NCBI GenBank assembly: GCA_021827255.1
Contig: JAKAWO010000043.1
Location: 1 to 13,905 of the forward strand
Direction: 5' to 3'
From: Acidobacteriota bacterium
GTDB taxonomy: Bacteria > Acidobacteriota > Terriglobia > UBA7540
DNA: 13,905 nucleotides
Below, in pieces: positions 13,887 to 13,905 of this stretch; the first letter of the stretch is position 1, and every line of letters begins with the position of its first letter. Both the position numbers and the translations under genes were made by a program. Under the pieces are notes generated by a model. That model was not told the origin of the DNA and did not search any database. It saw only the letters and a list, made by a program, of their open reading frames with translations.

Positions 13887-13905
13887 ATGAAGTTGTTTTG
13901 CAATT
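13887..13905 (+). CDS. possible start of a further gene, cut by window end
   Basis: ATG at 13887 follows the rpsK stop by two bases and has GGAG at 13874-13877 nine bases upstream, so it is a plausible start. Only MKLFCN can be read before the window ends. In the usual order rpsD (S4) or rpoA comes next. S4 proteins typically begin MARYTGP and RpoA does not open this way either, so the identity is open. It may be a different gene, an atypical start, or simply not a start. Confidence 0.3.

Noticed and set aside
1..13905. CRISPR arrays, insertion sequences, tRNA or rRNA genes, phage genes or another novel system
   Set aside because: No regular repeats, transposase-like frames, inverted-repeat borders or RNA-gene signatures were seen; every stretch is accounted for by core ribosomal-cluster genes with short gaps.

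Overview
This window is an almost uninterrupted run of the universal bacterial ribosomal-protein cluster, all on the + strand: the S10 block, the spc block and the start of the alpha block. It runs from the 3' part of rpsJ through rplC, rplD, rplW, rplB, rpsS, rplV, rpsC, rplP, rpmC, rpsQ, rplN, rplX, rplE, rpsN (zinc type), rpsH, rplF, rplR, rpsE, rpmD, rplO, secY, adk, map, infA, rpmJ, rpsM and rpsK. The last 19 bases may begin one more gene. The genes are close-packed: gaps never exceed about 80 bases, and several neighbours overlap by 1 to 4 bases.

The DNA is GC-rich by eye and uses ATG, GTG and TTG starts with clear purine-rich ribosome binding sites. The order secY-adk-map-infA-rpmJ-rpsM-rpsK, the four-cysteine short S14 and the four-cysteine L24 are found in many bacteria outside the Gammaproteobacteria. 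The cluster alone does not fix the phylum. An Acidobacteriota-like or other deep-branching, soil- or metagenome-type GC-rich bacterium is a guess, not a demonstrated assignment.

Layout: 1-4909 S10 block (S10, L3, L4, L23, L2, S19, L22, S3, L16, L29); 4951-9654 S17 and the spc block proper (L14 to L15); 9651-12752 SecY translocon channel, adenylate kinase, methionine aminopeptidase and IF-1; 12826-13884 L36, S13 and S11. Together they supply both ribosomal subunits, the membrane channel that receives nascent chains, the enzyme that trims the initiator methionine, an initiation factor and an adenine-nucleotide balancing enzyme. All belong to the growth-coupled translation and secretion programme.

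I found no undescribed system. The points worth a second look are modest: an L30 protein nearly three times the usual length with an acidic then lysine-rich tail; Ala/Pro-rich tails on several other ribosomal proteins; a terminator-like hairpin splitting infA from rpmJ; perfect hairpins in the rplX-rplE and rpsN-rpsH gaps, near where S8 autoregulation acts in E. coli; and a possible final start codon whose peptide does not look like the expected S4.
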